Source: JAULUH01 sp032111745 | GTDB taxonomy: Bacteria > Chloroflexota > Anaerolineae > JAAEKA01 | Length of the DNA: 33,678 nt | Direction of reading: 5' to 3' | NCBI GenBank assembly: GCA_032111745.1 | Contig: JAULUH010000550.1 | Location: 1 to 33,678 of the forward strand | In this document: in pieces, positions 14,930-25,646 of the stretch | Numbering within the stretch: the first letter of the stretch is position 1 | Layout of the letters: each line of letters starts with the position of its first letter | Made by a program: the position numbers and the translations under genes | Notes under the pieces: generated by a model | Databases searched by the model: none | What the model saw: the letters and a program-made list of their open reading frames with translations, nothing else | Told to the model about the DNA's origin: nothing

Positions 14930-17900
14930 GTGAATACAATGCGACGACACATCAAAGAGGACGATCGAGCCGCGAGGCGCGGCACAGGACAGCCGGGCTG
15001 GTGGGTGGCGTTGTCCCTATTGGCGGTCCTGGGCCTGTTGCTAGCCGCCTGCGTGGCGCCCGTGCCAGTGCAGCCGGAAGCTCCGGCCAGGGTGCTCTTG
15101 CCCACGGCGCTGCCGGTAGCGGAGGTTTCGCTACCGGCTACAATCCCAACCCGTACTCCTCCCCTGGTAGGAACCCCGTGGGTACTGGTGGCCCTGGGCG
15201 ACCAGGCTGACCTTCAGGTGGTCGAGCCTGGTAGCGTGGTCACGGCCACCTTCGCCGCGGACGGCACGGTGTCCGGCTCGGCCGGGTGCAATGCTTACAG
15301 CGCACCGTACACGGTGGCGGGAGACCGGTTGATAAGCGTTGGGCCGGTGGTGGCAACCTTGAAGGCCTGCCCAACGGGCATGGACCAGGAGCAGGCCTTT
15401 CTACAGGCCCTGGAGTCCGTCCGGAGTTACACCATCACGGCGGATGGCCGGCTGCGGCTGTCCTACAGCACGGGTGGTGCGGGGGCGACCAACGCCCTGG
15501 TGTTTGCGGAGGCCGCGACGCCCCTGGCCAATACCCTGTGGGTGTTGGAGGCCGCCGGCGCCGCCGAGGACCCGCAGCCCGTGCCGGCTGGCATTCTCAT
15601 CACGGCCACCTTCCAGCCCGCGGGCGCGGATGCCCTGGACGGTGTGGTGGTGGGCAGCGCCGGGTGCAACGACTACACCGCCGGCTACGTCGTCGACGAT
15701 GGCCGGATCATCGTGAGAGACCCTGCGGCCACGCGCAAGCTCTGCCCGTCCCCGGCAATGGACCAGGAACAGGCCTTTCTACAGGCGCTGTCGGATGCCG
15801 AGCGCTACACCATCACGGGCCCGCGCCTGGAGCTGAGCTATGATGGTGGCCGGAGTGTGCTCCAGTTCAGCAGCCTGCACCTGCCCCTGGAGAACACCCT
15901 GTGGCGCCTGGCTGCCATCGGCGGGGAGCTGGTAGCCTTGGAGCTGGATGTGACCGCGATCTTCGTGCCGGGCGACGTGCCCGGGCTGGGCACGGTCAGC
16001 GGCACCGGGGGGTGCAACAGCTACAGCGGGTCGTACACCACATTCGGCCAGCAGCTCACCGTGGGAGCCCTGGCTGCCACCAAGAAGCTCTGCCCGGTGG
16101 GCTCGGAGCTGGAGGCGGCCTACCTGGCCATGCTCCAGGCGGCCAACAGCTACAGCGTGCTGGGCGACCGGTTGGAGATCACGACCGCCGACGGCACGCT
16201 GGTATACCTGGCCGATCGCACGCCTTTGGAGGAGGCGACGTGGGAGCTGGTCTACTACGGGTCGACGGCCAGGCCGATCGCGGTGATAGCGGGCAGCGAC
16301 ACTACGGCTCGCTTCGAGCGCGAGTCCGGAGTGCCGTCTGGATTGGTGACCGGTAGCACGGGATGCAACGACTACAGCGCAGCCTATGCGGCGACCTTTG
16401 ACGAGATCGCCATCAACCAGCCGGCCACCACGCGGCAAGCCTGCCCGGCCGGCCTGGACGACCAGGAACAGCAGTTCTTGCAGCGTCTGGCCGCCGCCGA
16501 AAGCTACCGTATCCTGGGCAACACCCTGCAGCTGTTCTCCTTCGGCGGCTTGCAGACCCTGACCTTTGTGGCCGCCGGCAGCGTGATCCCCATTCCGCCC
16601 ACGCTCACGCCCGTGCCGCCACCCCCGGTGCAGGTCCTGTCGCCAACTGCCGTGCTGGACATGCCATCCAAGGCCCAGGCCTATCAGGCGGTGGTCTTCT
16701 CCGGCAACCGGTCCATAGCCGGCACCAACCCCATCGTCGCCTATCGCTGGGACTTCGGCGATGGCCGCACGGCCAGCGGCGCCACCATCCAGCGCTCCTA
16801 TCCCAAACCTGGCACCTACACCGTGACGCTGACCGTGGTGGACAGCGCCGGCCTCAGCGATAGCACCAGCTCGCAGATCCGCATCGTCGCCGCGCCTGTG
16901 GGCCCCACGGCGGTGATCGACGGGCCCAGCCAGGCTGTCGTGGGGCAGTCGGTGACCTTCACCAGCCGCTCTCAACCGGGCAGCAGCGCCATCGTCAGCT
17001 ACGCCTGGGACCTGACCGGCGCCTCACGAACGGCTCGAACGCGCGGGAGTAGCGTGACCACGGTGTACAACACGCCGGGGACCTTCAGGGTGTCCCTGAC
17101 CGTGACGGACGCCAATGGGCTTTCGGACACGACCACCAAACAAATCCAGATCTTGCCGGCAGTGCTGGTGGGGCCGACCGCCGCGATCGAGGGGCCGAGC
17201 CAGGCCGTGGTGGGCCAGCCGGTGACCTTCACCAGTCAGTCAAAACAGGGCAGCAGTCCCATTGTTAGCTACGCCTGGGACCTGACTGGTGGGCCAAGAA
17301 CGGCCGGGACGCAGGGCAGCAGCGTAACTACGATGTACAACACGCCGGGGACCTACACCGTGTCCCTCACCGTGACCGACCAGAACGGCCTGCGCAATAC
17401 AGCTGTGCAGCAGATCCAGATCCTACCGGCCGCACAGGTCGGGCCGACGGCGGTGATCGAGGGGCCCAGCCAGGCTGTGGTGGGGCAGTCGGTGACCTTC
17501 ACCAGCAAGTCAAAGCAGGGTAGTAGCCCCATTGTCAGCTATGCCTGGGACCTGACTGGGGGGGCCAGAACGACCGGCACCCAAGGCAGCAGTGTGACTA
17601 CGGTGTACAACACACCGGGCACCTATACCGTGTCCCTGACCGTAACTGACCAGAACGGCCTGCGCAACACGGCCGTGAAGCAGATCCAGATCTTGCCGGC
17701 AGCTCAGGTCGGGCCGACGGCGGTGATCGAGGGGCCCAGCCAGGCCGTGGCGGGGCAGTCCGTGACCTTCACCAGTCGTTCCCAGCCGGGCAGCAGCGCC
17801 ATCGTCAGCTATGCCTGGGACCTGAGCGGCATGCCGCGCACGTCGGGAGGGACGCAGGGCAGTAGCGTGACCACGGTGTACAACACGCCGGGAACCTACA

Positions 17901-18751
17901 CGGTGTCCCTGACCGTGACCGACAAGAACGGCCTGCGCGACACGGACACCAAACAGATCCAAATCCTGCCGGCGGCGCCGGTGTTGCCAACCCCGGTGAT
18001 CTCAGCGCCGCGCGAGGCCATGGCCGGACAGCCGGTCACCTTCGACGGCAGCCAGTCGCGGCCGGGCAACGGCGGCGACATCGTGAGCTACGAGTGGCGC
18101 TTTGGCGATGGGGGCAGCGCGCGGGGCGCGGTGGTGCAGTACGCGTACGGCCAGCCCGGCAACTATGGGGCGGTGCTGATCGTCACCGACGCCAGTGGAC
18201 GTTCGAACAACACTGTGCACAACATCCTGGTGAAGGCGGCACCGCCACCGCCGACGGCTTCCCCTACGTCAACGCCAACAGCCATACCGACATCGACGCC
18301 GACCGCTATTCCCACGTCGACGCCGACCGCTATTCCCACGCCAACGCCTACCGACATCCCCACATCCACTCCTACCGCGATCCCCACGCCAACGCCGACG
18401 GCAATTCCCATCGGCCCCGGCCTGGAGGGCACGTTGTGGACCCTGGGGTCGGCCATGCCCGGAACAACCATCACGCTGCAGCTCAACGGCGGCAGCGCCA
18501 GTGGCTCGGCGGGCTGCAACAACTATACTGGTAGCTACACAGCCTCGGGCGGCCCTAGCGGTGCTATCTCCTTCTCTGGCTTGACCACAGGGATGATGGC
18601 GTGCGAGCAGGCAGTCATGGCCCAAGAGCAGCAATACCTGGCCGCGCTCGGCACGGCCATCAGCTACAAGATCGAAGGCCAGGTGTTGACTTTGGCCACC
18701 GGTCTTGGCCCGCTAACATACTTCGCCCAGGGCGCACCGACGCCTCGCTAG
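14930..18751 (+). CDS. Giant lipoprotein: four META domains, six PKD domains, Thr-Pro linker, fifth META domain
   Basis: A 1273-residue exported lipoprotein. The lipobox L-L-A-A-C ends at Cys41 after a TM-like signal. META (HslJ/DUF306) domains run at about 81-195, 201-312, 322-425 and 434-551. Each has a G-C-N-x-Y/S motif and a second conserved Cys (K-A-C-P, K-L-C-P, Q-A-C-P types). Six PKD-like domains span about 571-1104, then a Pro/Thr linker (about 1105-1161) and a final META domain (G-C-N-N-Y, M-A-C-E) to 1269. PKD 1 and 6 keep the W-x-F-G-D-G motif; the four middle ones have W-D-L-T/S-G. Such proteins sit on the outer surface and bind glycans or proteins. The start is GTG at 14930 (GGAGG close upstream) or ATG at 14939. 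A TATACT box lies at 14782-14787 without a clear -35. Confidence 0.85.
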   Translation: MNTMRRHIKEDDRAARRGTGQPGWWVALSLLAVLGLLLAACVAPVPVQPEAPARVLLPTALPVAEVSLPATIPTRTPPLVGTPWVLVALGDQADLQVVEPGSVVTATFAADGTVSGSAGCNAYSAPYTVAGDRLISVGPVVATLKACPTGMDQEQAFLQALESVRSYTITADGRLRLSYSTGGAGATNALVFAEAATPLANTLWVLEAAGAAEDPQPVPAGILITATFQPAGADALDGVVVGSAGCNDYTAGYVVDDGRIIVRDPAATRKLCPSPAMDQEQAFLQALSDAERYTITGPRLELSYDGGRSVLQFSSLHLPLENTLWRLAAIGGELVALELDVTAIFVPGDVPGLGTVSGTGGCNSYSGSYTTFGQQLTVGALAATKKLCPVGSELEAAYLAMLQAANSYSVLGDRLEITTADGTLVYLADRTPLEEATWELVYYGSTARPIAVIAGSDTTARFERESGVPSGLVTGSTGCNDYSAAYAATFDEIAINQPATTRQACPAGLDDQEQQFLQRLAAAESYRILGNTLQLFSFGGLQTLTFVAAGSVIPIPPTLTPVPPPPVQVLSPTAVLDMPSKAQAYQAVVFSGNRSIAGTNPIVAYRWDFGDGRTASGATIQRSYPKPGTYTVTLTVVDSAGLSDSTSSQIRIVAAPVGPTAVIDGPSQAVVGQSVTFTSRSQPGSSAIVSYAWDLTGASRTARTRGSSVTTVYNTPGTFRVSLTVTDANGLSDTTTKQIQILPAVLVGPTAAIEGPSQAVVGQPVTFTSQSKQGSSPIVSYAWDLTGGPRTAGTQGSSVTTMYNTPGTYTVSLTVTDQNGLRNTAVQQIQILPAAQVGPTAVIEGPSQAVVGQSVTFTSKSKQGSSPIVSYAWDLTGGARTTGTQGSSVTTVYNTPGTYTVSLTVTDQNGLRNTAVKQIQILPAAQVGPTAVIEGPSQAVAGQSVTFTSRSQPGSSAIVSYAWDLSGMPRTSGGTQGSSVTTVYNTPGTYTVSLTVTDKNGLRDTDTKQIQILPAAPVLPTPVISAPREAMAGQPVTFDGSQSRPGNGGDIVSYEWRFGDGGSARGAVVQYAYGQPGNYGAVLIVTDASGRSNNTVHNILVKAAPPPPTASPTSTPTAIPTSTPTAIPTSTPTAIPTPTPTDIPTSTPTAIPTPTPTAIPIGPGLEGTLWTLGSAMPGTTITLQLNGGSASGSAGCNNYTGSYTASGGPSGAISFSGLTTGMMACEQAVMAQEQQYLAALGTAISYKIEGQVLTLATGLGPLTYFAQGAPTPR
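16901..17980 (+). repeat. Four tandem 270-bp PKD-coding repeats
   Basis: Units start at about 16901, 17171, 17441 and 17711, each 90 codons, and are very similar at DNA level (for example GGCCCAGCCAGGC and ACGCCGGG-ACCT in all). The second and third match most closely. Such an array can expand or contract by recombination and may be mis-assembled. Confidence 0.8.
18250..18412 (+). repeat. Thr-Pro linker minisatellite
   Basis: Imperfect 24-bp units encode T-P-T-A-I-P-T-S and variants (T-P-T-D-I-P, T-P-T-A-I-P-T-P), forming an extended linker between the last PKD domain and the terminal META domain of the lipoprotein. Confidence 0.8.
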
Positions 18752-18774
18752 CGGGGAATGGGTTAAGCATGGCT

Positions 18775-18815
18775 AACAGGACTGGCAATCTTCCATAGGG
18801 ACTGCCAGTCCTGTT
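18775..18815. terminator. Bidirectional terminator between the lipoprotein and pyk genes
   Basis: AACAGGACTGGCA (18775-18787) and TGCCAGTCCTGTT (18803-18815) form a perfect 13-bp stem with a 15-nt loop, located between two convergent genes. Confidence 0.7.
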
Positions 18816-18836
18816 GCCTTGATGGTGGCCGGCGGG

Positions 18837-20285
18837 TTAGGAGATGATGGGAGCGGGGTGCAGATCGAGGATGTCGATGCGCTGGGTGCCGCCCTGGTCC
18901 AGGGTGCCCAGGCCCTCGGTCAGGATGGCCAGCGTGCCGCCCAGATCGTACTCCAGGCTCCATAGCCGCGCGATGGTGCTCCAATCGGCAATCCGGGCCG
19001 GCACATAGATGGGATAGACTCCGTAGGAGAAGAGCATGTGTTGGCAGGCCTGCTCGCTGCGGCTGAAGGCCACAATCCACACTGGCAGCCGGAAGCGGGC
19101 CAGGCGACGGGCCGTAGCGCCGGTCTTGGTAGGCACGAAGATCACACTCGGCCGCATGGTGCCCACCAGGTAGTCGATGTTTAGGGAGAGCCGGTCGGCG
19201 AAGCTGATCTCCCCCGCCAGGTGCTCGGCCTCCAGAGTCTTGACCACGGGGCTCGTCGACGCGGTCGGCTCGGTGACCTCGGCGATGCGAGCCATGGTGT
19301 CGACGGCGTCTACCGGGTATCTACCCATGGCGGTCTCGCCGGACAGCATGACGCAGTCGGTGCCATCCAGGATGGCGTTGGCTACATCGGTAGCCTCGGC
19401 GCGGGTGGGCCGGCGGCTGACGATCATGGACTCCAACATGTGGGTAGCCGTGATCACAGGCTTGCCCAGGCGATTGGCTTTAGCGATCAGCCGCTTCTGG
19501 ACCGTCGTAACCTGTTCGATGGGGATCTCGACCCCCAGGTCGCCGCGGGCGACCATGATGCCGTCGGTGGCATTCAGAATCTCGTCCAGGTGCTGCAGGG
19601 CGCCGGCTCGCTCGATCTTGGCGACGATCATGGGGTGGTAGCCCAGGTCTTCGGCGGCACGGCGCACTGCCTCGATGTCGCCGGCGTTCTCGACGAAGGA
19701 CTGGCTGACCGCGTCCAGCTTCTCCTCGGCGGCGAAGCGCAAGAACCGGTGGTCCTCCTCGGTGAAGGCGGAGATGCCCAGGTCGATGCCGGGCAGGTTC
19801 ATGCCTTTGCGGGAGCTGAGAGGCCCGCCCACCACCACCTTACAGTGCACCTCCACTCCATCGCAGCGCTCGACCCGCAACTGGATGTAGCCGTCATTCA
19901 GGTAGATGCTGTCCCCTGGCTTGACTACGTTGGGAAGTCGCGGGAAGCTGTGAGAGGCCCGGTTTTGGCTGCCGGCGACCTCGGCGTTGGTCAGCACAAA
20001 GGGCTGGCCCTGCTCCAGCTCCACTGGCCCGTCCGGGAACTCGCCCACGCGGATCTTGGGGCCGGGGAGGTCGCCCATGATGGCTACCCGCTCCCCGGCG
20101 GCCGCAGCTGCGGCCCGGATGGTGGCAATCATCTGGCGGTGGCGGTCGAAGTCTCCATGGGCGAAGTTGATACGCGCCACGTTCATGCCCTTGGCAATCA
20201 GCTGCGCCAGCACTTCCTGGGTCTCGGAAGCGGGGCCCACCGTGCACACGATCTTGGTCTTCTTGGCCGGCAGCCGTTTAGGCAT
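18837..20285 (-). CDS. pyk: Pyruvate kinase
   Basis: A 482-residue glycolytic enzyme converting phosphoenolpyruvate and ADP to pyruvate and ATP. The A/B/C domain layout and length are standard. Motifs: K-I-V-C-T-V-G-P-A-S at 11-20; A-R-I-N-F-A-H-G at 37-44 (Ala where Ser is usual); the active-site signature I-V-A-K-I-E-R-A-G with the catalytic Lys; V-A-R-G-D-L-G-V-E for metal binding; T-H-M-L-E-S-M; and M-L-S-G-E-T-A. GGAG lies 8 bp before the ATG. It is downstream of the pfk gene by 33 bp on the same strand, so the two irreversible steps of glycolysis are co-expressed. The end of the C domain is divergent and no extra PEP-utiliser domain is attached. Confidence 0.95.
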   Translation of the reverse strand: MPKRLPAKKTKIVCTVGPASETQEVLAQLIAKGMNVARINFAHGDFDRHRQMIATIRAAAAAAGERVAIMGDLPGPKIRVGEFPDGPVELEQGQPFVLTNAEVAGSQNRASHSFPRLPNVVKPGDSIYLNDGYIQLRVERCDGVEVHCKVVVGGPLSSRKGMNLPGIDLGISAFTEEDHRFLRFAAEEKLDAVSQSFVENAGDIEAVRRAAEDLGYHPMIVAKIERAGALQHLDEILNATDGIMVARGDLGVEIPIEQVTTVQKRLIAKANRLGKPVITATHMLESMIVSRRPTRAEATDVANAILDGTDCVMLSGETAMGRYPVDAVDTMARIAEVTEPTASTSPVVKTLEAEHLAGEISFADRLSLNIDYLVGTMRPSVIFVPTKTGATARRLARFRLPVWIVAFSRSEQACQHMLFSYGVYPIYVPARIADWSTIARLWSLEYDLGGTLAILTEGLGTLDQGGTQRIDILDLHPAPIIS

Positions 20286-20318
20286 GGGTGCACTCCAGGG
20301 ATGGGTCTGTGATATGGC

Positions 20319-22553
<2,235 letters not shown>

Positions 22554-22741
22554 GGATGCCTCCGTGCGTCTGCTCCACCATCCTAAACTATGAGTCCCAA
22601 TATCGATCGATTACCATCACTTGGGCCGGGCCACGGGATTCGCAAAGCCCTCACCCTGGTCCTCGCGGCATGGTGGGATCGCCGAGGGCTAGCCAACCCA
22701 TTGTAGCCCGAATCCAGGGCGTGCCAAAATACGGTGGCCGG

Positions 22742-22757
22742 CGCGCCACGTGGCGCG
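22742..22757. promoter_or_regulatory. 16-bp perfect palindrome in the divergent pfk/flavodoxin spacer
   Basis: CGCGCCACGTGGCGCG lies in the 305-bp region between the divergent pfk-pyk and flavodoxin operons, 101 bp before the flavodoxin start. A TATGAT box (22772-22777) is near but no clear -35 is seen. It could be an operator for either direction. A second short palindrome, ATCGATCGAT, is near 22603. I see no other gene or RNA in this gap. Confidence 0.4.
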
Positions 22758-22858
22758 AGAAGTGCCGATTTTATGATGCAGGTCATAGCGGCGGGCGGCC
22801 GAATGGTGTAAGTTAGTGTAAGGTGGAAGGATAGAACTCGCTCAACAGGAGGTTTGAT

Positions 22859-23371
22859 GTGAGCAAGAAGGTACTGGTGGCCTATGCCACCAAATATGGC
22901 GCTACGGCAGGAATTGCCGAGGCCATCGGCGAGACGCTGCGGAAACAAGGCTTGGACGCGGATGTGGTGACGGCCGACCAAGTGGGCGACGTCCAGCCTT
23001 ATGCGGCAGTGGTCCTCGGTAGCGCAGTGTACGCCGGGTCCTGGCGCAAGGAGGCGGTAGCGTTGCTGGAAGGCCAGGAGGCGGCGCTGGCCCAGCGGCC
23101 GGTGTGGCTCTTCTCCAGTGGCCCCACCGGCGAGGGCGATCCGGTGGCCCTGATGGACGGCTGGCGCTTTCCCGAGGCCCAGCAGCCCATCGCCGACCGC
23201 ATCGGGCCCCGGGACATCGTGTTCTTCCACGGCGAGATCGATACCAGGAAGCTTAACCTGGCGGAGCGCCTCCTGGTCAAGTCGCTGCGGGCGCAGGTGG
23301 GCGACTTCCGCGACTGGGATGCCATTCGGGCCTGGGCTGAGGGCATCGCCGTCGAGCTGAACCGGGCCTAG
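22859..23371 (+). CDS. Flavodoxin-domain protein (HemG-like)
   Basis: A 170-residue FMN-binding protein. The phosphate-binding loop Y-A-T-K-Y-G-A-T-A is at 9-17. V-L-G-S-A-V-Y-A-G-S-W near 52-62 and W-L-F-S-S-G-P-T-G near 83-91 are typical of the flavodoxin subgroup that includes protoporphyrinogen oxidase HemG and menaquinone-dependent homologues. The GTG start has AGGAGG 6 bp upstream; an overlapping ATG at 22857 meets an immediate stop. It heads a probable operon with a small membrane protein (14 bp) and a hydrolase (16 bp). It may carry electrons or oxidise a porphyrin; no haem genes are adjacent. Confidence 0.85.
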   Translation: MSKKVLVAYATKYGATAGIAEAIGETLRKQGLDADVVTADQVGDVQPYAAVVLGSAVYAGSWRKEAVALLEGQEAALAQRPVWLFSSGPTGEGDPVALMDGWRFPEAQQPIADRIGPRDIVFFHGEIDTRKLNLAERLLVKSLRAQVGDFRDWDAIRAWAEGIAVELNRA

Positions 23372-23385
23372 GCCGAGGGCGATCT

Positions 23386-23568
23386 ATGCGCAACACCAAC
23401 AGCATCATCACGCTGGTGCTCAAGGCGGTGGCCCTGGGCATGGCGGTGGCAAGCCTGGTGCTGGGTATTCTTGGCACTGTGACCGTGGAGACCATGGTGA
23501 CACTGCTCAGCATTGGGCTGCTGGCGCTGGCTCTGGAGGCGCTCCAGAGCGGCCCGGAGCCAGAGTAG
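23386..23568 (+). CDS. 60-residue two-TM protein
   Basis: A small hydrophobic protein with two predicted TM helices (about 8-30 and 34-53), starting M-R-N-T-N-S-I-I and ending G-P-E-P-E. GAGGG lies about 6 bp before the ATG. It sits between the flavodoxin and hydrolase genes with spacings of 14 and 16 bp, which argues for a real translated gene. Family and function unknown. Confidence 0.6.
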   Translation: MRNTNSIITLVLKAVALGMAVASLVLGILGTVTVETMVTLLSIGLLALALEALQSGPEPE

Positions 23569-23584
23569 CCAGAGTCGGACGAAG

Positions 23585-24553
23585 ATGCCGATGAAGGGCT
23601 CACGGTGGGTTGTGGCGGCCGGCGCCGGCGCGGTGCTGGGCTCAGCTGCGATAGCTGGAACAGCCTGGCCGCACTATCGCCGGGATATGGCTGCGGCGCG
23701 GCAGCGGCTGCAGGGCCGTAGCCATATGATCGAGACGGCCCTGGGACCCGTGGAGTTCGCTGAGCGCGGGGAAGGCCTGCCGGTGTTGGTGGTACACGGC
23801 TCCGGCGGCGGCTTTGACCAGGGGCTGCTGCTGGCGGAAAGCATGGGCGATGGCTACCGCTTGATCGCGCCCTCGCGTTTTGGCTACCTGCGCACGCCGC
23901 TGCCCATGGACTGCGGGCCTGTGGCCCAGGCCGATGCCCATGCCGCGCTGCTGGATGCGTTGCGAATTGAACGGGTCGCCATCGCCGGGATTTCGGCGGG
24001 CGGACCTTCCACCCTGCAGTTTGCCCTGCGCCATGCTGAGCGCTGCGCAGCGCTCGTGCTGATCTCTGCCGTCACCGACGCCATCCTGCCGCCGGCAGCA
24101 GCGCTGGATTCTGCCCTTCAGGTGGCGATGGTCAGCGACTTCGTGTACTGGATAGCGCTAGATCGGGCCCGCTGGGTGCGGCTGTGGTCTTTCGGCATCT
24201 CGGCGGACCTGGTGAACGGGCTCGCGGCGGTTGACCGGGCCTGGCTGGACGCCTTCACGGAGACTACGTTGCCCCTCAGCCTGCGGCGCCGGGGCGTGCT
24301 GCTTGATCTCACCTGCAGTGCGCGGGCCGGGGCACCGTCCCTGGAGCGGATCTTGACACCGACGCTGGTGATCCATGCCATGGATGACAGGTTGGTATCC
24401 GTGGCCCAGGCTATAGAGGCAGCCCATCGCATGGCCAGCGCCCGCCTGGTACTGCTACCCAACGGTGGACATCTGTTGCTGGGGCAGCACGCGCGGGCCA
24501 GGGCCGAGGTGAGGGCCTTCCTGCAGACGCATTACGGTCTACAGGAGAGCTGA
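23585..24553 (+). CDS. Membrane-anchored alpha/beta hydrolase
   Basis: A 322-residue alpha/beta-hydrolase with an N-terminal hydrophobic anchor or signal (about 8-28). The oxyanion segment H-G-S-G-G-G is at 71-76. The triad is Ser137 (G-I-S-A-G), Asp267 or Asp268 (M-D-D-R-L-V) and His296 (G-G-H-L-L-L), in the correct order and spacing for esterase/lipase/haloalkane-dehalogenase relatives. A cap region lies between about 165 and 245. The start is ATG 23585 or 23591; upstream frame sequence overlaps the previous gene and is not protein-like. Third gene of the flavodoxin operon. Substrate unknown. Confidence 0.85.
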   Translation: MPMKGSRWVVAAGAGAVLGSAAIAGTAWPHYRRDMAAARQRLQGRSHMIETALGPVEFAERGEGLPVLVVHGSGGGFDQGLLLAESMGDGYRLIAPSRFGYLRTPLPMDCGPVAQADAHAALLDALRIERVAIAGISAGGPSTLQFALRHAERCAALVLISAVTDAILPPAAALDSALQVAMVSDFVYWIALDRARWVRLWSFGISADLVNGLAAVDRAWLDAFTETTLPLSLRRRGVLLDLTCSARAGAPSLERILTPTLVIHAMDDRLVSVAQAIEAAHRMASARLVLLPNGGHLLLGQHARARAEVRAFLQTHYGLQES

Positions 24554-24645
24554 CCACGAAGATCAGCGTCGTGATCGAGCTGACGGAGGACCAGGCCTTG
24601 GGGCGGGCACCCCGTTACGATGAGATACGGGCCATGGTTTTAGAT

Positions 24646-24673
24646 TTGGTGCAGTATGTGAATCGTCTACAAT
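24646..24673 (+). promoter_or_regulatory. Promoter of the esterase gene
   Basis: TTGGTG (24646-24651) and TACAAT (24668-24673), 16 bp apart, lie 77 bp before the esterase ATG at 24750 and after the hydrolase stop. Confidence 0.55.
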
Positions 24674-24749
24674 GGCGGCTATTCCATTTCGCATTGCGGT
24701 GGCATCCCGAGAGGTGGCTGCGTGGCGATGCGGCGAGAGGTTTCTGCGC

Positions 24750-25466
24750 ATGAATCGCGAGTATCATCGATGGCATAGCCCGGCGCTGGGCCGGGACATG
24801 GAGATGCTGGTGTTCGGCCATGCCGGCGCCCGGCTGCTGATCTTCCCCACGTCCAAGGGGCGTTTCTTCGAGTGGGAGGAGCGGGGCATGATCGAGACCA
24901 TGGGCGATCCTATCGAGAAGGGCTGGTTGCAGGTGTTCTGCGTCGACAGCGTGGACGAGGAGAGCTGGTACGCACGCTGGAAGTGGCCAGGGGACCGGGC
25001 CTGGCGCCACGCGCAGTACGACAGCTACATCCGCCACGAGGTCGTGCCGTTCACCCAGCGCAACCCCAACCCCTTCTTCATCGTCATGGGTGCCAGCTTC
25101 GGCGCCTACCATGCGGTGAACTTCGCGTTTCGCTACCCCGAGCTGGTGGGCCGCGTGCTGGCCATGAACGGCCTGTACGACATCAGCGACTGGATTGACG
25201 GCCACCAGGACGACAACGCTTACTTCAATAACCCGGTGCAGTTCGTGCGCAACGAGCGCGACCCGGGGCGGCTGGCCCGGATGCGCAGCATGGACATCAT
25301 CCTGACCACCAGCGAGACCGAGCCGCTACGCGGGGCCACCGAAGCTTTTTCCCGGCTACTGTGGGAGAAAGGGATTTGGCACGCGCTGCGAATTTGGGAT
25401 GGCTGGGCCCACGACTGGCCGTACTGGAAGCAGATGATCAACCTCTACTTGGGCGGCAACGGCTGA
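24750..25466 (+). CDS. Putative esterase (esterase D/alpha-beta hydrolase superfamily)
   Basis: A 238-residue protein of the putative-esterase family (esterase D superfamily). The nucleophile elbow is M-G-A-S-F-G-A near 118-124. Downstream Asp and the C-terminal W-D-G-W-A-H-D-W motif (catalytic His) follow the expected order. N-terminal sequence is Y-H-R-W-H-S-P-A-L-G-R-D-M-E-M. Homologues hydrolyse small esters or acyl-glycans; no signal peptide is present. CGAGAGG precedes the ATG by about 9 bp. It has its own promoter and is followed by a CTCTGCG-family hairpin. Confidence 0.85.
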   Translation: MNREYHRWHSPALGRDMEMLVFGHAGARLLIFPTSKGRFFEWEERGMIETMGDPIEKGWLQVFCVDSVDEESWYARWKWPGDRAWRHAQYDSYIRHEVVPFTQRNPNPFFIVMGASFGAYHAVNFAFRYPELVGRVLAMNGLYDISDWIDGHQDDNAYFNNPVQFVRNERDPGRLARMRSMDIILTTSETEPLRGATEAFSRLLWEKGIWHALRIWDGWAHDWPYWKQMINLYLGGNG

Positions 25467-25503
25467 GAGCGCTGAGAACAGGGAGAACCGCAACAGATGC
25501 ACC

Positions 25504-25545
25504 GACCGCAGAGGGCTTTCGGGATGGCCTCAGTTCTCTGCGGTC
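25504..25545. repeat. CTCTGCG-family hairpin
   Basis: GACCGCAGAG (25504-25513) and CTCTGCGGTC (25536-25545) form a perfect 10-bp stem with a 22-nt loop. It repeats the wording of the elements at 1-104 and 31566-31636 and may also terminate the esterase transcript. Confidence 0.6.
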
Positions 25546-25555
25546 ACATGTGCAG

Positions 25556-25584
25556 TTGATGGCCCATGCCTTTGGTGGTACAAT
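25556..25584 (+). promoter_or_regulatory. Promoter of the PAS-LuxR regulator
   Basis: TTGATG (25556-25561), 17 bp, TACAAT (25579-25584). It lies 63 bp upstream of the ATG at 25647. Confidence 0.65.
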
Positions 25585-25646
25585 AGGACAGACGACATGG
25601 ATGGCCTAATGCAGATGCACTAGGAGCTGAGGAGAAGGAGCTGGGC

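Noticed and set aside
16901..17980. Insertion sequence or duplicated gene
   Set aside because: The 270-bp units keep one open frame and encode PKD domains. They are internal coding repeats.
23585..24553. Haloalkane dehalogenase assignment for the anchored hydrolase
   Set aside because: The nucleophile is Ser in G-I-S-A-G, not the Asp required for dehalogenases.
24571..24753. 60-codon ORF ending in an ATGA overlap with the esterase start
   Set aside because: No ribosome site, no recognisable features, and it contains the TTGGTG-N16-TACAAT promoter of the esterase. The overlap is probably chance.
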